From Allocatelliglobosispora scoriae (lineage in GTDB: Bacteria; Actinomycetota; Actinomycetes; Mycobacteriales; Micromonosporaceae): a stretch of DNA of 64,000 nt. The first letter of the stretch is position 1; each line of letters starts with the position of its first letter. The notes beneath the pieces were generated by a model. That model worked only from the letters and a program-made list of their open reading frames with translations. It did no database searches and had not been told where the DNA came from. Below, piece by piece: positions 51,782 through 61,100 of this stretch. The stretch covers positions 744,001 through 808,000 of the forward strand of contig NZ_JACHMN010000001.1 in assembly GCF_014204945.1 (NCBI RefSeq). The letters run 5' to 3'. The translations under genes were made by a program, and so were the position numbers.

Positions 51782-53221
51782 GTGACGGACTCCGAGGAAA
51801 CGGTGCCGCCGTCAGGGACCCGGCTCGACGCCGGCTACCTGCTGGAACGGGCGATCGGCGCGGGCGCGGCCGGCAAGGTCTGGCGGGGACGCCGCGACGC
51901 GGACGGGACGCCCGTCGCCATCAAGGTCCTGCACACGCAGTATTCGCACGACCCGCAGACCATCGCCCGGTTCGTCCGCGAGCACCTCACGCTGCGCGGC
52001 CTCGACCATCCGCACCTGGTCCGCGTGGTCGACCTCGTCTCCATCGGCGACCTCCGCGCCATCGTGATGGAGCTCGTCGACGGGGAGAACCTGCGCCAGG
52101 CCGCCGCTCGGGGCGGCGTGGACTCGGACCGGGCCGCCGCGCTGCTGTCCCAGGTGTGCGCGGCGCTGGCCCACATCCACGCGGCCGGGATCGTGCACCG
52201 CGATGTGAAACCGGAGAACATCCTCATCACCTGGCGCGGCGCGCAGCCCTGGGCGCAGCTGACCGACTTCGGCATCGTCCACATCGTCGGCGAGGCCGCC
52301 CTCACCCATCAAGGGCAGCTCGTCGGCACCCCGGCCTACCTGGCGCCGGAGATCGCCCTCGGCCGGCCCGCCACGGCCGCGGCCGACGTCTACGCCATCG
52401 GGGTCACCGCGTACGAGCTGCTCGCCGGTCGGCGGCCGTTCACCGGCGACAACCCGATGGCGATCGTGCAGGCCAACATCGACACCGCGCCGCCGCGCCC
52501 GGCCGAGCTCAGCTCCGCCGCGTGGCAGGTCGTCAGCGCCTGCCTCGCCAAGGACCCGGCGGCCCGGCCGACGGCCACCGACCTCGTGACCGCGTTTGCC
52601 GGGCTCGCCGGGCGGCTCGGGGCGCTGCCGCACGACGCCCCACCGCCGGTCCCGGAGCTCGGCGACCGGCCGGAGTTCCGCGTACCCCCGCCGGTGGTCG
52701 CCGCGGTGAGCGGCATCGAGCTGCCCACCGCCGCGCCGACCCGCCCGGCCCCGCCGCCACCGGAACCCGCCCCGGTCCGGCGCCGTCGCCGCTGGCCCTA
52801 CTACGCGGCGGGGATCACGCTGGTGCTGGTCGCCGCAGGGCTCGCCGGGCGCTGGGCCGGGACCGCCGGGAAACCCGTGGCGCAACCCACCGCCAGCGCA
52901 GTCGCGGCGGCCGGATCACCGCAGCTGTGGTACCTGCCCGTCACCGCGACCAGCCCGCAGCGCGGCACCGTCCGGCTCGAGTTCGCCGACGCCACCTCGC
53001 TGCCGGGCTTCTACGGCTACGTCGTCTTCCTCGACGACCAGAAGTACGCGCAGGTCACCGCCGCCCAGGCCCCGCCCTACACGGTCAGCGGGCGGCACCG
53101 GTCCACCAAGAGCTGCTACCGGGTCGCCGCCCTCGTCGTCACCGATCAGCCGAAACCGCCGGACGCCGCCGCCGTCTGCCTCGCCGCCGACGGCACCACC
53201 GCAACGGAGAAGAAGAAGTGA
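51782..53221 (+). CDS. Membrane Ser/Thr protein kinase
   Basis: PknB-type kinase of 479 aa. The glycine loop is 'IGAGAAGKVWRG', the ATP Lys is in 'VAIKVLHTQY', the catalytic loop is 'HRDVKPENILI' (near 138), DFG lies near 161 and the activation loop ends 'GTPAYLAPEIA'. All catalytic residues are kept. A Pro-rich juxtamembrane stretch precedes one helix (about 338-360) and an exterior beta-rich domain of about 100 residues with two Cys. It probably phosphorylates the FHA partners encoded beside it. GTG 51782 is chosen; an upstream GTG overlapping the eccC-like stop is an alternative. Confidence 0.9.
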   Translation: MTDSEETVPPSGTRLDAGYLLERAIGAGAAGKVWRGRRDADGTPVAIKVLHTQYSHDPQTIARFVREHLTLRGLDHPHLVRVVDLVSIGDLRAIVMELVDGENLRQAAARGGVDSDRAAALLSQVCAALAHIHAAGIVHRDVKPENILITWRGAQPWAQLTDFGIVHIVGEAALTHQGQLVGTPAYLAPEIALGRPATAAADVYAIGVTAYELLAGRRPFTGDNPMAIVQANIDTAPPRPAELSSAAWQVVSACLAKDPAARPTATDLVTAFAGLAGRLGALPHDAPPPVPELGDRPEFRVPPPVVAAVSGIELPTAAPTRPAPPPPEPAPVRRRRRWPYYAAGITLVLVAAGLAGRWAGTAGKPVAQPTASAVAAAGSPQLWYLPVTATSPQRGTVRLEFADATSLPGFYGYVVFLDDQKYAQVTAAQAPPYTVSGRHRSTKSCYRVAALVVTDQPKPPDAAAVCLAADGTTATEKKK

Positions 53222-54192
53222 CCAACCCAGCAGGCACCGACCCCGCCGCGTACTTCGCCGGTGTCCACGCGAAGCTGCAGGCCAACATCGCCCGGGTGCT
53301 CACCGGCAAGGCCGACGTCATCGACTCCGCGCTGACCTGCCTGTTCGCCGGCGGGCACCTGCTGCTGCAGGACGTGCCCGGAGTCGGCAAGACCACCCTG
53401 GCCAAGGCGCTCGCCGCGTCCATCGACGCCAGCTGCCACCGGATCCAGTTCACCCCCGACCTGCTGCCCTCCGACATCACCGGCACCACCGTCTACGACC
53501 AGCGGCACGCGACGTTCGAGTTCCGCCCCGGCCCGGTCTTCGCGCACATCGTCATCGCCGACGAGATCAACCGGGCCTCGCCCAAGACGCAGTCGGCACT
53601 GCTGGAGGTGATGCAGGAGCGGCAGGTCACCGTCGACAGCCTGACCTACGCCGTGCCCGAGCCGTTCCTCGTCGTCGCCACCCAGAACCCCATCGACCTC
53701 GAGGGCACCTACCGCCTGCCGGAGGCGCAGCTCGACCGCTTCCTGTTCACCCTGTCGGTCGGCTACCCGGACCGCGCCGACGAGCAGGCCATCCTCACCG
53801 GCCGCGCCGCCGCAGCAGCACCGACGCTCACGCCCGTCACCTCGGTGGACGAAGTCCGCTGGATGATCCAGTACACCAGCCGGATCCACGTCGCCGACGG
53901 CATCGCCGGCTACATCACCGACCTCGTCCACGCCACCCGCATCGACACCCGGCTCAAGCTCGGCGCCAGCCCCCGCGCCGGTCTCGCCCTGATGCGCGCC
54001 GCGCAGGCCCGGGCCGCCGGGAAGGGCCGCGCCTTCGTGGTCCCCGACGACGTCAAGGCCGTGGCCGCGCCGACGCTGGCGCACCGGCTCGTCCTCGACC
54101 CCGACGCCGAGGTACGCCGCACCCGCCCCGAAGCCGTTCTCGCCGACATCCTCGCCGCCGTCGCCGTGCCCGTACCGGCGAGCAGCCGGTGA
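53218..54192 (+). CDS. MoxR family AAA+ ATPase
   Basis: AAA+ ATPase of 324 aa. Walker A is 'QDVPGVGKTTLAKALA', Walker B 'IVIADEINRASPKTQSALLE', sensor 1 'VVATQNPIDLEGTYRLPEAQ' and the arginine region 'LDRFLFTLSVGYP'. It begins a MoxR-DUF58-transglutaminase-like trio found in many actinobacteria, thought to be a chaperone system for envelope proteins. GTG 53218 overlaps the kinase stop (GTGA), which ties it to the secretion locus. Confidence 0.93.
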   Translation: MTNPAGTDPAAYFAGVHAKLQANIARVLTGKADVIDSALTCLFAGGHLLLQDVPGVGKTTLAKALAASIDASCHRIQFTPDLLPSDITGTTVYDQRHATFEFRPGPVFAHIVIADEINRASPKTQSALLEVMQERQVTVDSLTYAVPEPFLVVATQNPIDLEGTYRLPEAQLDRFLFTLSVGYPDRADEQAILTGRAAAAAPTLTPVTSVDEVRWMIQYTSRIHVADGIAGYITDLVHATRIDTRLKLGASPRAGLALMRAAQARAAGKGRAFVVPDDVKAVAAPTLAHRLVLDPDAEVRRTRPEAVLADILAAVAVPVPASSR

Positions 54193-55343
54193 CCAGCCGT
54201 GCCGGCGGGTTCGCCCTCACCGGCTCCGGCCTGACCGCGGTGCTCGGCGGTGCGGTGCTGCTCGCCCTCGGGCTCGTCGGCGGCTACCCGACCCTGGTGG
54301 CGCTCGGCCTCGGTGCGCTCGCCGCGGCGGCGATCGGCCTGGGGCACGTGGCCCGGCGTCCCGGCCTCACCGCCGCCCGAGGCGTCGACGACGACCGGGT
54401 CACCGCCGGTGGGCAGGCCCGGGGGCGGATCACCGTCGCGAACCCGGTCCGACGCCCCGCACCGGGCTTCGACGTCGTCGACAACGTCGGCGGCGTACCC
54501 GTCCGGGTCGCCGTGCCCCCGCTGCCGGCCGGCGGTGAAACGGTCCTGGACTACCCCATCCCGGCGGACCGGCGCGGCCTGCTCCCGCTCGGACCGGTCC
54601 GGGTCGAGCGGCACGACCCGTGGCGGCTGGCCCGGCGCTGGGCGCCGCTGACCGGCGCGAGCCTGCTCTGGGTCCATCCCCGATCGCACCCCACCCGACC
54701 GCTGCCGGTCGGCCTCGCCCTCGACTTCGACGGTCGGCACGCCGAACGCGCCGGGTCGACGGCGTTCTCGTCGCTGCGCGAATACCAACCCGGCGACGAC
54801 CCGCGCTCGGTGCACTGGCGCTCCACCGCGCGCCTGGGCACCCTCGTCGTCCGCGACCGGGTCGACACCCGGGAACCGTCCGTGCACATCGTCATCGACG
54901 CGAGCACGACGGCGATCGGCGTCGACGCGTTCGAGGAGGCGGTGTCGCTCGCCGCGTCGATCTGCACCGCCTACCAGCGCGCGGGCCGCCCGGTCGGGCT
55001 CTCCGCCGTCGGCGAGGACCACGCAGCGGTCTCGGCGGCGGGCGGGCACAGCGTCCTGGACCGCCTCGCCGCCCTACAGCGCGCCCAGGCGGATCCCACG
55101 GCGCTGACCCGGCTCATCGGCCGCGCTCCCGCCGGCGGCGGGCTCGTCGTCATCACCGGCGGCCAGCCCGAGGTCACCGACGCGGTCGCCGCCTGCCACC
55201 GTCGTTTCTGGACCACCGTCGTGGCCCGCATCGGGCCCGCACTGCCCGACGGGCTGCACCACCGGTCCGGGATCGCGGTGCTCACCACCGCCACCGCCGA
55301 GCACGGCGCCCGGCTGTTCACCCAGCTCAGCGGCGCGGCATGA
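54189..55343 (+). CDS. DUF58 domain protein
   Basis: Protein of 384 aa with two N-terminal membrane helices ('VLGGAVLLALGLVGGYPTLV'), a beta domain and the DUF58 signature 'SSLREYQPGDDPRSVHWRST' near 197-216, followed by a vWA-like fold ('VHIVIDAS', 'VVITGG'). It is the usual partner of MoxR. GTG 54189 overlaps the preceding stop and ATGA joins it to the next gene. Confidence 0.9.
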   Translation: MTSRAGGFALTGSGLTAVLGGAVLLALGLVGGYPTLVALGLGALAAAAIGLGHVARRPGLTAARGVDDDRVTAGGQARGRITVANPVRRPAPGFDVVDNVGGVPVRVAVPPLPAGGETVLDYPIPADRRGLLPLGPVRVERHDPWRLARRWAPLTGASLLWVHPRSHPTRPLPVGLALDFDGRHAERAGSTAFSSLREYQPGDDPRSVHWRSTARLGTLVVRDRVDTREPSVHIVIDASTTAIGVDAFEEAVSLAASICTAYQRAGRPVGLSAVGEDHAAVSAAGGHSVLDRLAALQRAQADPTALTRLIGRAPAGGGLVVITGGQPEVTDAVAACHRRFWTTVVARIGPALPDGLHHRSGIAVLTTATAEHGARLFTQLSGAA

Positions 55344-57496
55344 ACCGGGCCGTCCGCCTCACGGTCGCCGGGCTGCTCGGCCTCGCGCCCGTCGTCGCGT
55401 TCGCACCCGCCTTCGGCCGCACCGCCCACGCGACGCTCGGCGACACCGCCTACCTCGTCCCCACCGCTGCCGCCGCGGTCCTCGCCGCCGGGACGGCGAT
55501 CGCGCTGGGCCTGGGCACCAGGTGGACCGGTTCGGGCCGAATCCTCGCCGCGCTCGGCGTGCTCGCCGGGGTCGTCACCGTGATGATCAATCCCGGTTGG
55601 CAGGTCGTGACCGGCCCGCAGCGGCTGCTCACCGCAGCCCTGCCCTACGACGTCAGCGGACCGGAGCTCGCCACCGTCGCCGCCCTGTCCGGACTCGCCG
55701 CGATCGGTGCCGTCGAGGGCGCGCTGCGCCGGGGCAGGCTGCTCCCGCTCGCCGTGCCCGTCGCCGTCACCGCTCTGGCCTGCTCGCTCGGCGCCACCGT
55801 CGGCCCGCCGCCCTGGTGGCTGGTGCCGTCGCTGCTCATCGCCGCGCTGGTGCTGCTGTGGCGGGGACCGCTGCGCGTAGCACCGGTCGTGCTCGCCGGG
55901 ATCGTGCTCGCCGCCACGCTCGCCGGACCCGCGCTGCTCAGCACCGCCGGTCGGGCCACTCCCTTCGACCTGCGCAGCCTCGCCACCCCGCCGGTGGAGC
56001 CGCTGGTCACCACGAGCCCCCTGGCCCAGTTCGCCGCCGTCCGATCCGGCCGGCTGCCGCTGTCGCTGCGCGTGGACGCCGACGCCGCGCCCGCCCGGCT
56101 GCGCTACCTGGCGCTGGACCGCTTCGACGGCGAATACTGGACCAGCACCGCGCAGTACCGCCGCGCCGGCGAGCAACTCCCCGATCCCGGAGCCGTCCCC
56201 TCCCGCACCGTCACCGAACGCGTCACCATCGACCAGCTCGGCCCGCTGGGCTGGCTGGTCAGCTCCGGGCGGCCCGTCGCCGTCTCCGTCCCGGGCCTCG
56301 GCGTGGACGAGCTCGGCGGTGCGGTCGCGCTCCCAGACGGCGGGCCCGCCCCGATGGCGTACACCGTGCGGAGCCGGGTCCGCGACTGGAGCGCCGAGCA
56401 GCTCGACACCGCCGTGCCCGCGCGGATCCCCGCCGACGCCCAGACCGGCATCCCGGCCGACCTCGGCACCGAAGCGCAGCGCATCGTCGGCGGCGCCTAC
56501 GGCCACGCCGCGCTGTCCGCTCTCGCCGCCCGCTTCGCCCACGACGGCGGTTTCAGCGTCGTCGAACCCCGCGACACCCGCCCCGGCCACGGGGTGCTGC
56601 ACATCCGCCGGCTCCTCACCGACCGGCAGGGCAGCGCCGAGCAGTACGCCTCCGCGTACGCCGTGCTGGCCCGCGCCCTCGGCTACGACGCCCGCGTCGT
56701 CGTCGGGTTCGTGCCGCGGCCGGAGGCGGGCGGCTACCGGGTCGCCGGGCGCGATATCGACGCCTGGGCCGAGGTGCGCTTCGACGGCCTCGGCTGGGCG
56801 CCCTATTACCCCACGCCCGGGCAGAAGGGCGCGCCGACCGATCCACCCGACCAGCCGGAACCCGAACTCGATGTGCCTCCCGACCAGCAGAACCCCGAGT
56901 CGGCCGACCCGGGCGCCACGGCGGCGCTCCCCATCGGCGAGGAGGAGTCCGCCGCCCTCTCGCCGTGGCTGCTGCTCGCCGCCGTCGGAGTGCTGGGCAT
57001 CCTGCTGCTCACGGTTCCTCCGCTGGCCAAGGTGATGATCCGGCGCCGCCGCCGCCGAGGCTCCGCCGCCGGGCGGGTGCTCGGCTCCTGGCGGGACACC
57101 GTGGACCGGCTCGTCGAGGCGGACGTGCGGATCCTGCCGTCGGCGACCGCCCGCGAAGGCGCTACCGCGGCCGACGGGCTGCTCGACGGCACGACCATCA
57201 ACGAGCTGCTCGAACTGGCGGCGCTGCACGACTCCGCCGCGTACGGGCCCGTGCCGCTGACCGACGCCGACGCCGACCGCGCCTGGACTCACGCCGGCAA
57301 GGTACGGCACGCGATCCGCTCATCGCTGACACCGCGGCGACGGGCCCGAGCGCTGCTGTCATTGCGGCCGCTGGTTCGCCGGACGCTCGGCGGCAGCGGC
57401 TCGCTGAGCCGGGTACGCGTGTGGGCGGCGTCGGCCGGGCACAACGGTGTCGAGACCGGACGTCGCCGCGTTCAACCCCTAGATCAAATTGATTGA
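55340..57496 (+). CDS. TgpA-like membrane protein with inactive transglutaminase domain
   Basis: Protein of 718 aa. Six or seven N-terminal helices (to about 215), an exterior region, a transglutaminase-like domain (about 360-490), a Pro/Glu-rich linker, one further helix ('LLLAAVGVLGILLLTVPPLA') and a C-terminal DUF4129-like segment. The transglutaminase triad is lost: the Cys position reads Ala in 'QGSAEQYASAYAVLARALG', the His position Asp in 'RDIDAWAEV' and the Asp position Tyr in 'GWAPYYPTPG'. It is therefore a binding or scaffold domain. ATG 55340 overlaps the DUF58 stop. It is the last large gene of the rightward arm. Confidence 0.85.
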   Translation: MNRAVRLTVAGLLGLAPVVAFAPAFGRTAHATLGDTAYLVPTAAAAVLAAGTAIALGLGTRWTGSGRILAALGVLAGVVTVMINPGWQVVTGPQRLLTAALPYDVSGPELATVAALSGLAAIGAVEGALRRGRLLPLAVPVAVTALACSLGATVGPPPWWLVPSLLIAALVLLWRGPLRVAPVVLAGIVLAATLAGPALLSTAGRATPFDLRSLATPPVEPLVTTSPLAQFAAVRSGRLPLSLRVDADAAPARLRYLALDRFDGEYWTSTAQYRRAGEQLPDPGAVPSRTVTERVTIDQLGPLGWLVSSGRPVAVSVPGLGVDELGGAVALPDGGPAPMAYTVRSRVRDWSAEQLDTAVPARIPADAQTGIPADLGTEAQRIVGGAYGHAALSALAARFAHDGGFSVVEPRDTRPGHGVLHIRRLLTDRQGSAEQYASAYAVLARALGYDARVVVGFVPRPEAGGYRVAGRDIDAWAEVRFDGLGWAPYYPTPGQKGAPTDPPDQPEPELDVPPDQQNPESADPGATAALPIGEEESAALSPWLLLAAVGVLGILLLTVPPLAKVMIRRRRRRGSAAGRVLGSWRDTVDRLVEADVRILPSATAREGATAADGLLDGTTINELLELAALHDSAAYGPVPLTDADADRAWTHAGKVRHAIRSSLTPRRRARALLSLRPLVRRTLGGSGSLSRVRVWAASAGHNGVETGRRRVQPLDQID

Positions 57497-57644
57497 CGTC
57501 GATAGTAACCGACCCGCTTGGGTTTTGGTTCGTGCCACTCTCGCCGTCTGGCTCTGGCTCGGCGCCGTCGACGATCTGACGGTCACGCAGGGCGCGATGT
57601 CGGATGCCGCCATCAAGCAGCTCTATGAGGATCAGAGAGACTGA
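57489..57644 (+). CDS. Small hypothetical protein at the end of the secretion operon
   Basis: A 51-codon frame from TTG 57489, overlapping the previous stop by 8 nt. It has a hydrophobic middle ('WVLVRATLAVWLWLGAVDDL') and an acidic-helical end ('SDAAIKQLYEDQRD'). Composition is protein-like and it ends just before a terminator, but there is no ribosome site and no similarity I recognise. It may be a small membrane peptide or a gene remnant. Confidence 0.4.
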   Translation: MIDVDSNRPAWVLVRATLAVWLWLGAVDDLTVTQGAMSDAAIKQLYEDQRD

Positions 57645-57651
57645 CGATGAA

Positions 57652-57677
57652 GCGGGCCTCCCCGAGGGGAGGCCCGC
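57652..57677. terminator. Bidirectional hairpin terminator
   Basis: A perfect 12-bp stem (57652-57663 with 57666-57677) with a 2-nt loop lies between the end of the rightward secretion operon and the TAA of the leftward immunity-like gene, and serves both. Confidence 0.75.
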
Positions 57678-58052
57678 TTACCGTTGGGAGAGCTCGGCAT
57701 GCCACAACGGACCGGCATGGCGCAGGGCGGTCTCAATCCACTGCCTTCGCATGAAGACCGATTCCGAGACCCTGATGGTCAGGCATTGACGTAGCTCGTC
57801 GTCGTCGGTCCGCAGCACCTCCTCGACGAAGTCGCAGCACTTGCCGATCATCGCCGTGTCGTCCCGCTCCAGCGCCGGGACCAGCAGGCCGTAGAAGAAG
57901 ACGTTGGACATGTAGCGGTAGGGAGACAGCGCGGCGACGCTGCCGCCGCTCTCCACCTCCGAAACCTCCTCTTCCAGAATCAGCATCTCCGCCGGCTCGC
58001 CGAAGAACTCGATCAGCGACTCGCGCAGGCCGTCGTAGCCGAGGGGTCCCAT
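57678..58052 (-). CDS. Candidate immunity protein of the RHS toxin
   Basis: Protein of 124 aa, acidic and helical, no domain recognised. It lies directly after the toxin C-terminus of the RHS gene on the same strand, the usual place of the cognate immunity gene. Features: 'GLRESLIEFFGEPAEMLILE', 'RYMSNVFFYGLLVPALERDD' and a Cys pair 'GKCCDFVEEVL'. The start is ATG 58052, with GGAAGG 10 nt upstream; ATG 58088 lies inside a hairpin and lacks a ribosome site. Confidence 0.68.
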   Translation of the reverse strand: MGPLGYDGLRESLIEFFGEPAEMLILEEEVSEVESGGSVAALSPYRYMSNVFFYGLLVPALERDDTAMIGKCCDFVEEVLRTDDDELRQCLTIRVSESVFMRRQWIETALRHAGPLWHAELSQR

Positions 58053-58075
58053 GTCCCGCCATCCTTCCGTGAGGG

Positions 58076-58109
58076 GCCTCCTGGACATACTTTCGCATGC
58101 CCAGGAGGC
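58076..58109 (-). terminator. Hairpin between RHS toxin and immunity gene
   Basis: A 13-bp stem with one wobble pair (58076-58088 with 58097-58109) and an 8-nt loop lies 12 nt after the RHS stop. It may attenuate read-through or stabilise the toxin mRNA end; the immunity start is 23 nt beyond. Confidence 0.5.
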
Positions 58110-58121
58110 TCGTTGTCGAGG

Positions 58122-61100
58122 TCAGGCCGGGTAGGGGTCGATCGGGCAGTTCATCCCGGTGAGGATGCACAGCGCGCCGCCGGGCCCGTACTGGTAGATG
58201 TAGTAGGCGATGATCCCGAAGTCCAGGATGGACATCGCGCCGCCGATCCTGCCCATGACTCGGCCTCCTCCCGACGCTCTGCCTGGTGCCGTTCCGCCGC
58301 CGGCAGCCGGTGGCGCACCTCTTGGCACTACCCGTTCCGGATTGCCCTTAACGTTGATCTGGAACTTCTCTCCCGTGGTGTCGGAGACGGCGTAGCGTTC
58401 CTTGATGGATTCAAGGGCGGCCTTCACCTGTGTCGGCCGCTCCGGGGTGGCGTTGATCTCGGCCGTGATGACGCCGGCGGTGTCCTTGACGCCAAGGACC
58501 TTCCACATCCGGTCGAAGATGCTCCGAGCAGTCTTCACATCGCTGGATGACAGCAGACTGTCGTATTCGACCTGACTGACCTTGTGCCCGTCCATGATCT
58601 TGTTGTGCGCCCGGACGTCACCCTCCAGGATTTTGCTCATTTCAGCGGCGTTGTCGAGAATATCCTGGTAGTGGAAGGTTTTCCGGGTTCTCAGTCCGGT
58701 CTTCAGCTCCCATTCCAGAGCGTCCATGGCGGTGCCGTCGCCGACCCACGTCTTGATGTTTCCGCCGGCTTGGTTGGTCGTGTAGACCTTGTACAGATCG
58801 TTGATGACCTTCTGCAGTTTCGGGTTCTGGACCGTCGGCGCCACGGCGAGAGCCTTCTGCGGCGCGACGGGCTGCCGCTGCATGGCCTCGAGCTCCGGAT
58901 CGACCGGCCGCAAGCCGGAGGGATCCGACTTGGTGATCGGATTGCTGTTCGTGTAGGAGTACCCGTGCCAGGACTGCGGATCGCCCAGGTCCATCAGCGG
59001 GTCGACCGAGACGAACCGGCCCAACGCCCCGTCGTACTGGCGGGCGCCGAGGTTGACCAGACCGGTCGGGTCGTTGTCGCCGCCGACGAAACCCTTTCCG
59101 TTGGGCCAGGTGACCGCGACGCCGCGAGCAGCGCCGTACGGCGTCTGCCTGCGAATCGTCACCGCCTGGGTGCCCGCTTCCACCGCGATCTGCTGCGTGG
59201 TCTGGTGATCGGGGAACGTCCACGCCAGACCTGCGCCGGTTCTGCACCCGATGACCCGCCCGGCGAGGGAGTAGTAGCGCGTTCCCTTGGTGACACCGCC
59301 CTCTCGCCGGACTTCCTGGCCGGGCAGGTAGACCGTGGTGCCGGTCGGGTCACGGCGGACCAGGCGCTGTCCGTTGGCGTCGTACAGGGCGGTCTCGGTG
59401 ACCGCGCCGTTGACCGTGGCCTGGTCCATGCTTCCCTCGGCGTTCCACCGGAGGATCTGGCTGGCGGTTTCGACGCCGCAGGTGTTGACGCCGGCAGCCG
59501 CCGGTCGGCAGGTCATCGCGCCGTTGCCGTTGTACCCGTAGTTCACCGTGACCGGGGCCTGGCCGGTCACCGTCGTGGTCATCGCCGACACCGAGTGCGG
59601 GCGCACCACGTTCTGGCCGCCGGCCGGCAAGGTGTATTGCCGGGTGGTGTCGACGGTGCCGTAGGAGGTCTCCGACGTCCGGTTGCCGTTGAGCGCGTCG
59701 AAGCCCCATTGCTGCCAGTAGGGGGCCGTGGTGCCGAGATTCGCCTTCGACGCCGCCGGTCCGCAACCGACGGTCGCTTTCGGCGTCCACGCGGTGGTCA
59801 GCCGTGCCAGCTTGTCGTAACTGAAGCATTGCAGGTCATATGCTCCGACCTGCGGCGTCTCCTCGATGGACACGATGTTGCCGCTGAAGTCGTACTTGTA
59901 GCGGCGGTCCGAGACCAGGCCCGTACCGGTTTCGGGCTGGATCATCGTACGGCTCACCCTGCGGGACGCGGTCTCGTACTCGACCATGTCGTCGACGTAC
60001 ACCCCGGTGGGCATCTTGCGGGTGCTGACCTGCAGTTCTCCGAAAGCGGTGTACCAGTTGGACGCCATGGTGCCCGACTGGCCTACCCAGTTGGTGTCGA
60101 TGCGGTTCTCGGCGCCGGTGGCGTCGTCGAACTCGGTGGTGACGGTCTCGTTCGGCACGTCTCCGACCGCCGGGTAAGAGATGGACTTCTGCGAACCGGT
60201 GTACTGCGAATACCCGTATCCGTAGATGTACGTCCCGGAGAGGTCCGTCTCCACCGCCGGAATGACGATGTTGACACCCGACGGCTGGTAGCGGCTGTTG
60301 AATCCGCGCACCTGCCACTGGTAGGCGTTCGCCGAACCCGCGGGCTCGTACCGGATCGCCTGCGTGACCTGGCCGCGGTAGCCGGTCTGCCCGGTGTAGA
60401 GGCTGTCGTACTTCCATTCCGCACGCAGCGCGCCCGACGCGGTGTCGTCGCGCATCTCCTTCTTGCGGCCCAGCTGATCGTAGACGTAGAACAGGACCTC
60501 GCCGGCGCCGTCCGTGGTCTGGATCAGCTCGTCGAAGTCGTTGTAGCCGTAGAGTGTCGTGCCCTTGTCGGGGTCCTTCTCGGTCTTCTTACGGCCTTTC
60601 GGGTCATAGGTGTAGACCCATTCGTTGCCCGCGTTGTCGACCGCCTTTGACATCTGTCCCTGGCGGTCGAAGGCATACGTCGCCTTCAGGTACGGGCCGT
60701 TGACCCCGGTCGCTGAGGTGTGCTGCCGCAGTTCGACCGTCCGGCCGGCGGCGTCGGAGATGACGGTACGGGCGATCCCGCCCTCGGGCGGTGTCACCTT
60801 CTGCACGTTGCCTTCGTAGGCGGTGGTCGTTCGATACTTCTCGACCAGGTTGGATACGCCGTCGCCTTCCAGCACCACCGACGCGACCGGACGCGACGCC
60901 CGGTCGTACTCGGTTACGGCGACCGTCGGCACGGACCACTGCGGCTCCCACCACAGCGTGCTCGACGGGGCGCCTGGTTCGCCGTGGGCCTGATAGACCG
61001 CCGAAACCCGGCCGCGGTCGTCGTAAATGGTGTCGGAGACGACCCGGTTGCCGGAGCCGTCCATCGCGATCGCCTGCACCTGCCGCGCCCGAAGCATGCC

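Noticed and set aside
58584-60650. A 688-codon plus-strand frame opposite the RHS repeats
   Set aside because: It is the complement of YD-repeat coding sequence and has no similarity or ribosome site.
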